A stretch of DNA of 37,356 nucleotides from Ardenticatenia bacterium (GCA_003130875.1 QEXY01000098.1:1-37356); one strand, 5' to 3'. Positions 1 to 8,840 are shown, numbered from the stretch's first letter. Program-made: numbers and translations. Notes: generated by a model not told the origin, from the letters alone.

Positions 1-172
1 CGGCGTACGCGTCAGCGTGGGTGTCAACGTTGACGTGGGAGTACGCGTGGGCTGTGGTGTAAAGGTCGGCGTCGGCGTGCGCGTCAGTGTCGGTGTCAAT
101 GTCGGCGTCGCGGTCCGGGTCGGCGTGCGCGTCACGGTGGGCGATGGAGTGGCCGTGTCGATTGGTGTCGGC
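1..172 (-). repeat. Thr-Pro codon repeat (low-complexity coding repeat)
   Basis: On the plus strand this is a run of GTC/GGC/GTG/CGT hexamer-like units (for example GGCGTCGGCGTG and GTCAGTGTCGGT). Read in the gene frame on the minus strand it encodes alternating Thr-Pro, Thr-Arg and Thr-Leu dipeptides. It is a degenerate 6-18-bp coding repeat inside the secreted-protein gene and continues past the window start. Confidence 0.8.
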
Positions 173-1707
173 ATCGGATATGTGAACGCCACCCGCAGCA
201 TATATGTTCCCGAGCCACTCGCACGGTCCACGTACACCCGATAGCTCCCCGGTGGCGGATCGAGGAAGAAGCAGCGCTGGTCGGTTTCCGATGCATAATG
301 TTCAGGCTCACACGAGAACTTACTGGTTGGTAGCGGTTGACTGGGTTGCACCAAGAGGTCAAAATCGCGATACCCCCCTTCCCAGGGAAAGAACAGTTGC
401 AACCACAGTTGACGCAGGCCATGGGGCACCTGGAGTGTATAGACATGGCGATTCTCTCCCCCGGGGCAGAACGCACCGCCCGTGTCGCCCTCGACGAGCA
501 CCTGGGTCTGCTGTCCCAGGCAAGGTGTTGGGGTGAAGGTAGCGGTGGCAGGTGGCGGTGGTCCTATCACCTCATACGAACAGTCCGCTACATTGTCTTT
601 GATGTCCCGGTCGTGGGCCAGGCGCGCCTCAACCTCGATGCGATATTCGCCGCTCAAGATGCGCTCGGGTGGCCCCTCGACAGCAAAGACCGTGGTGTCG
701 CGATCGATTCGATCTTCCAATACACCGCAATACCATGTGTTGCATTGGTGGTTGGTAAAGGTCACGTCGCCGTTGTGGGCGCTCCACGGCTCAACCCACT
801 CGTCGTGGGTGCCTTTGCTGATGTTGTGCTCCCACACATACTTGTAGCCGGAGTAAGGACCTTGCTGGATGGTGACACTGTCCCCATCCTGAAACAGTTG
901 GATGTAACCGTCGGACGGCTGGCTGTCGATACCCTCGTGGTTCTTGGTGACGCCCTCCAGGTTGATTAACGCCCCCAAGCGGCTCCAGTTGAGCGTCACG
1001 CCGGTGCTCACGGGTTGCACAAAGGGCTCGATCAGATCGCAACGGTTGTCATTGTATTGGCGGCGACATTCGGCAATTGCGGCGTCGTTAATCCAAACCC
1101 CCGGATAGCGTAGGCTGGGCATCTCATACTTGGCGAGCAAGAGCTTGGGACCGTTATCGCGCTGCAGGTAGAAGTAGAGATTGAAGCGGCGGCTATAGGC
1201 GTTGGGCTGATACTCGGGTAACTTGTCAGCATTGCGATAATTGTCCACCTCAGCGCTGACACTGCCCTGCCAGCAATCGGTGATGGTCGTGTGCACGTTA
1301 GGAGCGTAGCGACAATCGGTGATGAAATAATCACTGCATTGGTCGGCACATACCGACAGCTGCCCCAGAACCATCTGCCAGCACTGCATCGTGTAGCCAC
1401 CAGGGGCACCGAGGAGCTCAGCGGCCACCGCCAGCAGGAACTCCGCCGCGGTGCGCCAGGCGGGCGCATCGCAGCCGGTCAGTTCATAGGCAGTGTCATA
1501 CCACGCATAATAGTTGTTGTGCCCAGCGAGGAAATACTGGTAGGCCAGGCAATTGATGGCACACGCGTTGTGCAGGCATCGGGGTTCGGGATTGTCACCC
1601 TGCGCTGCGACGGGACGGACTGGCGGCCAGGCACCATATGAGGTCACCAGGAGCAACAAACACAGCCACACTGCAAGCAGAACACGCCAGTGGCGTTGTG
1701 GCGCCAT
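1..1707 (-). CDS. Secreted cysteine-rich protein with Thr/Pro-rich tail (3' end outside window)
   Basis: The frame is open from an ATG at 1707 to the window edge, giving 569 visible residues and no stop. A consensus ribosome site (AAGGAGGT, 1712-1719) lies just upstream. The N-terminus is a typical signal peptide: MAPQRHWR, a Leu/Val-rich core, then a likely cleavage near APPVRPVAAQG (about residues 25-36). The mature part is rich in Cys, Tyr and Trp (for example CLHNACAINC and DCWQGS) and probably holds several disulfides. A short Thr/Pro stretch (TATFTPTPC) follows a middle domain, then a beta-rich region, then from about residue 512 a TPT/TRTPT repeat tail running off the window. Such tails are common wall-spanning or linker segments in Chloroflexota surface proteins. 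I recognise no catalytic domain. It lies 160 bp downstream of the SHMT-GcvT gene on the same strand. Function unknown; an exported surface protein is the safe call. Confidence 0.85.
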   Translation of the reverse strand, partial: MAPQRHWRVLLAVWLCLLLLVTSYGAWPPVRPVAAQGDNPEPRCLHNACAINCLAYQYFLAGHNNYYAWYDTAYELTGCDAPAWRTAAEFLLAVAAELLGAPGGYTMQCWQMVLGQLSVCADQCSDYFITDCRYAPNVHTTITDCWQGSVSAEVDNYRNADKLPEYQPNAYSRRFNLYFYLQRDNGPKLLLAKYEMPSLRYPGVWINDAAIAECRRQYNDNRCDLIEPFVQPVSTGVTLNWSRLGALINLEGVTKNHEGIDSQPSDGYIQLFQDGDSVTIQQGPYSGYKYVWEHNISKGTHDEWVEPWSAHNGDVTFTNHQCNTWYCGVLEDRIDRDTTVFAVEGPPERILSGEYRIEVEARLAHDRDIKDNVADCSYEVIGPPPPATATFTPTPCLGQQTQVLVEGDTGGAFCPGGENRHVYTLQVPHGLRQLWLQLFFPWEGGYRDFDLLVQPSQPLPTSKFSCEPEHYASETDQRCFFLDPPPGSYRVYVDRASGSGTYMLRVAFTYPMPTPIDTATPSPTVTRTPTRTATPTLTPTLTRTPTPTFTPQPTRTPTSTLTPTLTRTP

Positions 1708-1796
1708 CGCACACCTCCTTAGTTAAGTGTCTTCCTTCCCTCAATGGATCACTTGTGGCTGACTTTAGGGACGTCCTCTTGTCTCGAGAAACCGGC

Positions 1797-1833
1797 GCCC
1801 GGTCATCCAACCGATATGCATGGTTGACCGGGC
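1797..1833. other. Intergenic hairpin between SHMT-GcvT and the secreted-protein gene
   Basis: GCCCGGTC (1797-1804) is a perfect inverted repeat of GACCGGGC (1826-1833). An inner AACC/GGTT pair (1809-1812 with 1822-1825) gives a two-part stem around a 9-nt loop. Neither side has a real T-tract, so it is a weak terminator candidate at most. It could instead be an mRNA processing or stability structure between the two minus-strand genes. Confidence 0.4.
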
Positions 1834-1867
1834 CATTTTGCAAAGGCAAACGTTTACTCCTTCCCCT

Positions 1868-4800
1868 TCACTCCTCCCGTGCGCGTCGGAAGCGTGGCAG
1901 CACCGTCGCGGCATAGTGCAATGCCACCTCGTCTCCAAGGCGCAGGGATCTCAGATCGGTGCATCCCTTCTGGCCCGGATGGAAGATGCCGATGCGCGCT
2001 CCCACCTCTGCATAACGCTGTTCGACGTAAGCCATGCCTACCAGGAATCCATCCAACCCAGCTGCGCACGAAGTCACCCAGCCGATCATACGCCCACGCG
2101 CACTGACCACAGGATAACCCATCTTGGGAGGGGGCACTCCCTTCTCATTCATACGGAAGCGAATCACGCCCATCGGATTACCCCGCATGCGCGCCATAAT
2201 CGCCCGGCGCCCGACAAAGAAGGGTTTGTGGAGCTTGACGTAGGCGCCAAAGCCAGCTGCAAAAGGGTCGATGTCATACGGACCGGCCAGTTCATGGCCA
2301 TAGAGGGGCAGACCTGCTTCGGTGCGCGTTGAATCGCGCGCGGCAAGACCAGCCGGTTGCACCCCCAGGTCAGCGCCGACCTCTAAAATGCGCCGCCAGA
2401 GCGAGGGAGCGTGTTCGGGATGGACGAAGAGCTCGTACCCCATCTCCTCGCCGGTGTAGCCGGTGCGGGCGATGATCACGTCCAGTCCGCTCAAACGGCC
2501 CTGCATCAGGGCGGTGCGCGGTAGATGCTCCAATCCATCCCGTGTCGAGGTGTCATCCGCCAGGCGTACCAGGATGGCACGCGATTGCGGCCCCTGGAGA
2601 GCGATGTCCACGCGCTGCTGTTCACCCCATTGCGCGTCCTTGAGGTCTTGCAACACAGCCGGCGCCTCGATGGCCTTGCCAGGCGCATCCCGGTCCAGGA
2701 TGACAGCCCGTTGATTGACCGCGTTCAACCAGTCCCAATCCTTCTCCGCGTTAGCGGCGTTGACCACCATCAAATAGTCGTCGGCACGCAGGCGGTAGAG
2801 CATAATATCATCGATCACGTGGCCGTCCGGATCGAGTAGGTAGGAGTACTGCGACTGGCCGTCCTCCAGCCAGGCAACGTAGTTGGTCGTCACCGCATCC
2901 AGAAATGCGGTGGCGTGTGGTCCGCTGACGCGCAACACGCCCATGTGCGACACGTCGTACAGCGCCGCCGTCATGCGCGTGGCGCGATGTTCCTCGGCAG
3001 CGCTGGTATACCACAGCGGCATCTCCCAGCCAGCAAAGGGAGCGATATGACGTGTGCGCTGGCGATGTTCTTCATACAGGCAGGTGCGCTTGAGCGGTGC
3101 CTCATGCGGCGGTTGCCAGTGCCACTCGCTGCGCACGTCATCCGCTGCGGGGGGCAGGCTATGCTGGCCGATGAAATAGAGCTTATGCAGCACGAAGAGT
3201 TCGTGATGCCCAGCACGATAGAGGTCTGCACCGTAGCACGCATCGCCGGAGCGCCATAATGGCGCATCTTGTTCCCGAATGGCTGTCAGCAGGTCGTTCG
3301 CTGCAGCGTGCACGTCGTCCGGCAGCTTCTCGATTTCGTCCGTTGCCAAATCAGCTACTGTTACTGGTCCCTCTATCTTGGCAAACAGGTCGTGTGGGTC
3401 GAACAGCAGGTAGCCATCCGACAATCCGCGCAGCCACGCTTTGACGCGTTCCGCAACTGCTGCGTGCACAGCCACCAGGTAACGTGCGCGGCCACGCTGG
3501 TCAGGGGATAGGGAGCTGACGAAGACATCATCCAACACGCGGCCATCCTGTTCCAGGAGTAGAGCACGGCGCGGCTGTCCGACGGGCAGGTCGCTCAGGT
3601 CGGCGGTGACCACCTGTTGCATAAAGGCATGAGCACGCCAGCCGACAATGAGCAACACCGACCGCCTGCGCTGTCCTGAAGATTTCGGTGAGACAGAAGT
3701 TGTCGCCGCGGTTTCGGGCATCACGAAGAAGTGAGGATAGCCGTTGCGTGGCCCTGAAACATAAGGTGGAAAGGCATCCGCCAGATGAGCGACATCGCGC
3801 TTGACGGATTCCAGCACGTCCAGGGCAATCTTGCCGCGTGGCAGCGGTCCTGTGATGCCCTGATAGGTAAAGGGATGGATGGCACTAACAACACGATGAA
3901 TACAGTCCGCGATCAGCTCCATCTCGGCGATACCCATGCCACGCTGCGTGACCCATGGCGTGCCGAGCCGCACGCCACGCGCCTGGGCCGTCACACGATC
4001 GCTGGGCAATGTGTTTTTGTTCGCCACCAGGCCACAAAGCTCCAGGATGCGCACCACAATTTCACCCAATAAGGGATATCCCTCAGCACTTTTGATCGGG
4101 CGCAGGTCCACCAGGAGCATGTGGGTGTCCGTGCCACCGTAGGCGAGTCGCAACCCGCGCTGCTGCAATGCCTGGCCGAGCGCCTGGGCATTGGTGACGA
4201 TCTGGCGCATCATGGCTTTGAATTCGAGGGTGGCGGCGATCTTGAATGCCACCGCCATCGCCGCGAACTTGTTCGGGTGGGGGCCGCCCTGAGCACCGGG
4301 GAAGACGGCGGTGTCCACCCGGCGCGCCTTTTCCGGGTCGGTGGTCATGATCACGGCGCCGCGCGGGCCACAGATGGTCTTGTGTGTCGTGAAGACGACG
4401 ACATCCGCCAGCCCGACCGGGTTGGGATATACCCCGGCGCTAGCCAGGCCGGCCGGGTGGGCGATGTCGGCCATCAGCAGCGCCCCGCAGGCGTCGGCGA
4501 TCTCGCGGAAGCGCTTCCAATCCGGCGCCCATGGGTAAGAAGTGAACCCCGCCACAATCATCCGTGGGCGATGTTCCAGTGCGAGTGCCATAATGGCATC
4601 ATAATCCAGGCGCTCGCTGACCGGATCGACGCCGTAGGAAACGACGCGGTAACGACGGCCGGAGATGTGGAACGGACTGCCGTGGGAGAGATGCCCGCCC
4701 TGGAACAGGTTCATGCCCATCAGAGTATCACCCGGCTGCAGGAAGGCGTCGTATACCGCCAGGTTCGCCGCCGCACCGGAAAGGGGTTGCACGTTGACGT

Positions 4801-5188
4801 AGATACGCTCAGCAGGCACCTCGGGCGTGGCAAATAGCTCTGCACAACGGCGCTGTGCGAGCGTCTCAACGAAATGGACGTAGGTAGTGCCCTTGTAAAA
4901 ACGCCGGTCGCCGTAACGCCGATAATAGGCCAGCTGGTGGTCGAATTCCAACAAGAGATCGAGATTGTCCTGGGTCATCCGCGTGGGCGGATAACCTTCG
5001 GCGTACACATTGTTGAACACAGAGCCGAGCGCCTGGAGCACCGCTGGCGGGGCTATGCTCTCCGAGGGTATCAGGATGATCTGGCGCGCTTGACGCTCGG
5101 CCTCTAGCGCGATCAGATGTGCGATGTCGGCATCGATATGGTCCAGCTCGGCGGTCAGAAAGCGACGGGCGTACGCAGAGGTATCCAT
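1868..5188 (-). CDS. Fusion protein: serine hydroxymethyltransferase + shortened GcvT-like module + full aminomethyltransferase (GcvT)
   Basis: 1106 residues in one uninterrupted frame. Residues 1-470 are SHMT (serine + THF to glycine + methylene-THF): SESIAPPAV (42-50), VYAEGYP (61-67), SGAAANLAVYDAFLQPGD (137-154), DIAHPAGL (241-248), and the PLP lysine K270 in TTHKTICGPRG. Residues 508-680 look like a shortened GcvT domain: DGRVLDDVFV (548-557) mirrors DGHVIDDIML (788-797), and LHKLYFIGQ (668-676) mirrors LHKPFFVGR (986-994). Residues 700-1100 are a complete GcvT (aminomethyl-lipoyl-protein + THF to methylene-THF + NH3), with FAGWEMPLWY, YDVSHMG, the DD pair at 793-794 likely holding the catalytic Asp, and ARTGYTGE. 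ATG 5188 is chosen because an in-frame TAG lies upstream and there is no other start codon between; GGAGG is rather far (about 18 nt). No gcvH or gcvP is in the window. Expected to be cytosolic, coupling two folate-dependent one-carbon reactions. Confidence 0.93.
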   Translation of the reverse strand: MDTSAYARRFLTAELDHIDADIAHLIALEAERQARQIILIPSESIAPPAVLQALGSVFNNVYAEGYPPTRMTQDNLDLLLEFDHQLAYYRRYGDRRFYKGTTYVHFVETLAQRRCAELFATPEVPAERIYVNVQPLSGAAANLAVYDAFLQPGDTLMGMNLFQGGHLSHGSPFHISGRRYRVVSYGVDPVSERLDYDAIMALALEHRPRMIVAGFTSYPWAPDWKRFREIADACGALLMADIAHPAGLASAGVYPNPVGLADVVVFTTHKTICGPRGAVIMTTDPEKARRVDTAVFPGAQGGPHPNKFAAMAVAFKIAATLEFKAMMRQIVTNAQALGQALQQRGLRLAYGGTDTHMLLVDLRPIKSAEGYPLLGEIVVRILELCGLVANKNTLPSDRVTAQARGVRLGTPWVTQRGMGIAEMELIADCIHRVVSAIHPFTYQGITGPLPRGKIALDVLESVKRDVAHLADAFPPYVSGPRNGYPHFFVMPETAATTSVSPKSSGQRRRSVLLIVGWRAHAFMQQVVTADLSDLPVGQPRRALLLEQDGRVLDDVFVSSLSPDQRGRARYLVAVHAAVAERVKAWLRGLSDGYLLFDPHDLFAKIEGPVTVADLATDEIEKLPDDVHAAANDLLTAIREQDAPLWRSGDACYGADLYRAGHHELFVLHKLYFIGQHSLPPAADDVRSEWHWQPPHEAPLKRTCLYEEHRQRTRHIAPFAGWEMPLWYTSAAEEHRATRMTAALYDVSHMGVLRVSGPHATAFLDAVTTNYVAWLEDGQSQYSYLLDPDGHVIDDIMLYRLRADDYLMVVNAANAEKDWDWLNAVNQRAVILDRDAPGKAIEAPAVLQDLKDAQWGEQQRVDIALQGPQSRAILVRLADDTSTRDGLEHLPRTALMQGRLSGLDVIIARTGYTGEEMGYELFVHPEHAPSLWRRILEVGADLGVQPAGLAARDSTRTEAGLPLYGHELAGPYDIDPFAAGFGAYVKLHKPFFVGRRAIMARMRGNPMGVIRFRMNEKGVPPPKMGYPVVSARGRMIGWVTSCAAGLDGFLVGMAYVEQRYAEVGARIGIFHPGQKGCTDLRSLRLGDEVALHYAATVLPRFRRAREE

Positions 5189-5256
5189 AGACTTAAGACT
5201 TTGATTTCCTCCCTAGGGGTGATGCAAGATGTCGGGTCACTCTCTCACAGCTTCTC

Positions 5257-5285
5257 ATTGTACTCGTCTTACCTTGATCAGGCAA
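5257..5285 (-). promoter_or_regulatory. Probable sigma70-type promoter of the SHMT-GcvT gene
   Basis: On the minus strand, a -35 box TTGCCT (5285-5280) and a -10 box TACAAT (5262-5257) are separated by exactly 17 bp (5263-5279). Transcription would start near 5250 and give a leader of about 60 nt. I looked for a glycine riboswitch in the leader and upstream region and saw none. Confidence 0.65.
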
Positions 5286-5360
5286 TCGAGGCTTTCAACG
5301 CCAAGTTCATTTGGTCGCGCGTGCATAGGCACGCCCGATCCGCCTCTTGAGGTGCTCCCC

Positions 5361-5389
5361 TTGCTCCACAGCCGCTCACTTGGTAATAT
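5361..5389 (+). promoter_or_regulatory. Weak candidate promoter for the receiver-domain gene
   Basis: TTGCTC (5361-5366) and TAATAT (5384-5389) are 17 bp apart, about 90 bp before the start codon at 5480. Both boxes are imperfect, so this is only a candidate. The 291-bp gap between the divergent genes (5189-5479) otherwise shows nothing I recognise. Confidence 0.33.
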
Positions 5390-5479
5390 CAAGCCCGAGC
5401 GTACCGCTCACCGGTGTGGGAAAGAAAGCGAGATGCGCCTGGGCAGCATGTCACACCATCAGAGATGAGGCATAACCCT

Positions 5480-6430
5480 ATGAAACATGACATCCTGATT
5501 GCAGACAGCGACGAGGCATTTGCCTCCGTCCTCGCCGAACAGTTGGATGCTCTCGGCGAGTATCGAGTCACCGTTGTGAACGACGGAAACACCCTGCTGG
5601 AGAGAACTATCACTCACTCCTTCGATCTCCTCATCGTAGACGTAAAGCTACGAGATCCTGCATTGCCGGAGCTTCTCAATCGGGTTCGCACTTTAAGACC
5701 TTCTCTCCGCATTGTGGTGATCCCCTACCCTGGCAACAGGGTGCCCTTCACGCTCAAAGAGATCCCAGCCCACGGACTGCTCCCCAAACCTTTTATGATC
5801 GAGGAGCTTCCACTCCTAATATGCCGTGCACTTGAGGCGGAGACCGCAGTTCCTTTGGGACAGATGGCGGATTTATCCGATCCTCAGACAGACGAGCTCG
5901 ATGAAAATGGGTTATTCGCGTTGCTCCCAGAAGATGGATCAATATCCATCGGGAACGTCCAAGAGTCGGATCATCTAGCATCATCTCCAGCACAGGATGC
6001 TGCGTGGTGGGACATCGGCAAAGCGCCACCTGAAACAGGCCTGGAGGAGATCACGTTCTCCCCTGATCAGGCCGTGCCGATTCTCCGGGCACTTGAGCAC
6101 GAATTACAGGCAGATCTGGTGGTGCTGAGTTGTCAAACTGTTTTGCTGGCACACACCGGTAGCTTTCCACGGGCACGCTTGGAAGAATTCTGCCGATGTA
6201 TGGCTCGTCGTATCGAGAGTGGGGCTCAGATGATGCGCTTCCTCGGCGACGAGGATGAGAACATTGTTATGTTGCTTGACGAGGGACAGAAGCATCGAAT
6301 CTACACGACGCGGGTGACCCCAGCGATGTGGCTGACAGTGGCGCTTGAGTTCCGCGTTCCAGTGGGTTCCTTGCGCTATCACATCCGCAAAGCGGTGGAA
6401 CAACTCGCCAGCCTGGCGCATCAAGGATGA
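5480..6430 (+). CDS. Receiver-domain protein with C-terminal Roadblock/LC7-like region
   Basis: 316 residues from ATG 5480, chosen over an in-frame ATG at 5414 because GATGAGG (5464-5470) sits 9 nt upstream and the receiver fold begins immediately (MKHDILIADSDEAF). Residues 1-115 form a CheY-like receiver: acidic pair D9/D11, phospho-acceptor D54 in LLIVDVKL, and the conserved lysine near 102 in LLPKPF. An acidic linker of about 90 residues follows. The last 120 residues (ALEHELQADLVVLSCQTVLLAHTG onward) have the alternating helix/strand look of Roadblock/LC7 small-GTPase-regulator domains, a tentative match by pattern only. No DNA-binding helix-turn-helix is visible, so the output is probably protein-protein rather than transcriptional. 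The gene sits 114 bp ahead of the membrane spermidine-synthase-like gene on the same strand. No cognate kinase is adjacent. Confidence 0.8.
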   Translation: MKHDILIADSDEAFASVLAEQLDALGEYRVTVVNDGNTLLERTITHSFDLLIVDVKLRDPALPELLNRVRTLRPSLRIVVIPYPGNRVPFTLKEIPAHGLLPKPFMIEELPLLICRALEAETAVPLGQMADLSDPQTDELDENGLFALLPEDGSISIGNVQESDHLASSPAQDAAWWDIGKAPPETGLEEITFSPDQAVPILRALEHELQADLVVLSCQTVLLAHTGSFPRARLEEFCRCMARRIESGAQMMRFLGDEDENIVMLLDEGQKHRIYTTRVTPAMWLTVALEFRVPVGSLRYHIRKAVEQLASLAHQG

Positions 6431-6544
6431 AGGCCGTTCCGTTGTGCCACACCAAACTATCCAAACGCATGGCCATCTCCGATTGCCGTCGCTGTTGCAG
6501 TTCAAAAGTGGGTACATGACAAACAGAGCACTCCATTTGTCACC

Positions 6545-8812
6545 GTGCTCGAGCGAGAGGGATTTGTCGAGTTTGTGAAAGACCGTTCGCTTTCTCGCAT
6601 ATTGGACATCGGCGTTGCATTGGCCACGCTTGGGTTCATCTCGACCGTCAGCCAAGTGATGTTGATGCGCGAGCTGGTGGCGACTTTCTACGGCAACGAG
6701 CTTCTTTTTGGGCTGGCCTTGATGGCCTGGTTGATCTGGGGTGCTGTCGGCGCTTGGGGCATCGGTGGTCGCCTCACTCAGTGGAAGCGTACCTCGCCGT
6801 TCACCTTCGCGATAGGCATCAGTGCCATGGCGCCACTGCTCATAGCGCAAATGGTGCTGCTGCGCGGCATCCGGATCATTTTGGGGACCACACCGGGAGC
6901 TTACGTCGATTTCGGTAACACAGTGCTGACGGTCGTGCTCATCCCGACATTCTTCTGTCCGCTTGCTGGCCTCCTATTCACCTTGGGCACCCGATTGATG
7001 CTCGAGCGTCATGGAACAGCCGGCCAGGCCTATTTTTTCGAAAGCTGCGGCGCCGTTGTGGGCGGCTTGCTGGTCAGCTTTGTCTTCATCCACCTGCTGA
7101 GCGTCTTCCAAGTTATCCTCTCGCTCGGTGTGCTGGCCTTCACATCCGCATCCCACCTTATGTGGGACGGACAAAAGCATCACAGATCCCTGTTTCTTCC
7201 CCTCGCCATCGCCCTGGGCGCAGTCGCCTTGGCGGGTGGAATTGCGTTGGACCGATGGACACTGAGCTGGCAATGGCACGACATGGTGTCCTATGCGGAA
7301 TCACCCTACGGTCGCCTGACCGTTCAAGCGCGCGATGGCCAACGCGCCTTCTACACCAACGGCCTCCTTTCGTTTGAGACGCAGAGCACCTTCCCCGAAG
7401 AAGTTGCTCATTTTCCTCTGCTGGCACATCCCCATCCGCGTCACGTGCTGCTGATCGGTGGTGGTGTAGCCGGTAATCTGCGCGAGATATTAAAGCACCC
7501 CATCCAACATGTTACTTATGTCGAGTTAGATCCACAGGTCATCACAATGGCGCGAGCGCACCTGCCCCCCTCCGAAGCCAAGATGCTCGAAGAGCCACGC
7601 GTGCGTGTCATTCTATCGGATGGACGCCATTACGTGGCCAACGCTCCCAAGCATTCTTTCGATGTGATCATCCTCGATCTGCCTCCTCCGACCACCGGGT
7701 CGCTCAATCGTTTCTACACTCGGGAGTTCTTCGCTCAGGTTCGTCAGGCACTTCGCCCGGACGGTCTGTTTGCGCTCGGTCTCCCATCTGCTGAGAATTA
7801 CTGGAGCCCTGAGCTGATGCGACGCAATCTGAGCGTTTACGAGACGCTTAAGACCGCTTTTCCCAGATTGCTGGCCCTGACCAGCGGTGATCACCTGTTT
7901 TTCCTGGCTACCCCAGGCTCGTTCCCGATGAATGCTGCGGCGATGTCCGAAAGGCTGATCGCGCGTGCTATCCAGACCCGCCAGGTGACGCCGTCGTACA
8001 TCGAGTACGTTTTTTCGAACGACCGTTTCACCGCAGATCAGCAACGGCTGGCTTCTGGGAGGACAGTGCGCTTAAACGAGGATTTAGTGCCCATCTGTTA
8101 TTACTACGACCTGGCGCTCTGGCTGTCTCGTTTTTATCCCGCAGTGGGGGAGCTCTTCGAACGCGCCGGATTGATCAACCTCGCCTGGCTATCGCTGCCG
8201 TGGGTTCTCATCGTGTTGCTGACGCGTTACCGGCGGCATTGGGCGGTGCCTGTGGCAATTGCCGGCGTCGGCCTGGCGCACATGATGTTACAGGTGGTGA
8301 TCTTGATCGCATTCCAGACCGAGCATGGAACGGTATACTCCAGTGTGGGAATGGTGGTGACCGCGTTTATGGCAGGCCTGGCAGCGGGCAGCGCCCTGGG
8401 CAATCGGCTGACAAGGCTTTGGGAGAGGCGAGGTACCACTCGAACGGGAACCGCACAGAATGCGACAGCTCGCTCTGTGCGGTTCGGGCTGATAGGGATA
8501 CAGATGGGTGTGATAGGGCTCAGCGGGCTACTGGTGGGGCTGCTATGGCTGCCCTATGAGATACCCGCGGTCGCCTTCGGGGTGCTCGCTGCTGCAGCCG
8601 GTTGCATCACAGGAGCGGCTTTCCCCCTGGCCGTGCTGGCCCTGGGAGAATATACCGCCAGTGCAGCTGGCTGGCTTTATGGTGCCGACCTGGTGGGTGG
8701 AGCGCTGGGAGCTGGACTGGGCACCACCCTATTGTTGCCTCTGCTGGGCATCCCCCAAGTATGTGCCTTCACCGCGCTGATCGGCGTTGCCGGCCTCTTG
8801 TGCCTGTTATAA
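6545..8812 (+). CDS. Membrane-embedded spermidine-synthase-like protein
   Basis: About 755 residues. The N-terminal 20-235 is a block of hydrophobic helices (starting TLGFISTVSQVMLMRELVATFYGNEL), and the C-terminal 540-755 is a second block of helices with Gly-rich packing motifs. Between them (about 260-520) is a soluble spermidine-synthase/methyltransferase-like fold: the nucleotide-binding loop LLIGGGVAGN near residue 300, YVELDPQV near 325, a DGRHYV strand, and DLPPPTTGSLNRFYTREFF near 378. Classical aminopropyltransferases carry a D-rich catalytic motif; here it reads DLPPP, so polyamine synthesis is doubtful. Fused transporter-like/spermidine-synthase-like proteins of this layout are known, with unknown substrate. 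Start uncertain: GTG 6545 has no clear ribosome site, whereas GTG 6575 has GAGAGG upstream. It ends 28 bp before the convergent radical SAM gene. Confidence 0.82.
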   Translation: MLEREGFVEFVKDRSLSRILDIGVALATLGFISTVSQVMLMRELVATFYGNELLFGLALMAWLIWGAVGAWGIGGRLTQWKRTSPFTFAIGISAMAPLLIAQMVLLRGIRIILGTTPGAYVDFGNTVLTVVLIPTFFCPLAGLLFTLGTRLMLERHGTAGQAYFFESCGAVVGGLLVSFVFIHLLSVFQVILSLGVLAFTSASHLMWDGQKHHRSLFLPLAIALGAVALAGGIALDRWTLSWQWHDMVSYAESPYGRLTVQARDGQRAFYTNGLLSFETQSTFPEEVAHFPLLAHPHPRHVLLIGGGVAGNLREILKHPIQHVTYVELDPQVITMARAHLPPSEAKMLEEPRVRVILSDGRHYVANAPKHSFDVIILDLPPPTTGSLNRFYTREFFAQVRQALRPDGLFALGLPSAENYWSPELMRRNLSVYETLKTAFPRLLALTSGDHLFFLATPGSFPMNAAAMSERLIARAIQTRQVTPSYIEYVFSNDRFTADQQRLASGRTVRLNEDLVPICYYYDLALWLSRFYPAVGELFERAGLINLAWLSLPWVLIVLLTRYRRHWAVPVAIAGVGLAHMMLQVVILIAFQTEHGTVYSSVGMVVTAFMAGLAAGSALGNRLTRLWERRGTTRTGTAQNATARSVRFGLIGIQMGVIGLSGLLVGLLWLPYEIPAVAFGVLAAAAGCITGAAFPLAVLALGEYTASAAGWLYGADLVGGALGAGLGTTLLLPLLGIPQVCAFTALIGVAGLLCLL

Positions 8813-8840
8813 ATCAGCTCCCTGAACAGATCTGGAACGC

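Noticed and set aside
1-172. Possible CRISPR or minisatellite array
   Set aside because: The units are short and imperfect with no spacers, and they read as Thr-Pro codons in a long open frame.
4121-4837. 238-codon plus-strand frame inside the SHMT-GcvT gene
   Set aside because: It is antisense to the conserved SHMT domain, including the PLP lysine, and lacks family features.
5189-5479. Glycine riboswitch upstream of the SHMT-GcvT gene
   Set aside because: It was expected for glycine metabolism, but the conserved core and paired aptamer layout are not visible on the minus strand.
6104-6850. 248-codon minus-strand frame across the receiver gene and the membrane-protein gene
   Set aside because: It overlaps two better-supported genes and has a low-complexity, His/Gln-rich translation.
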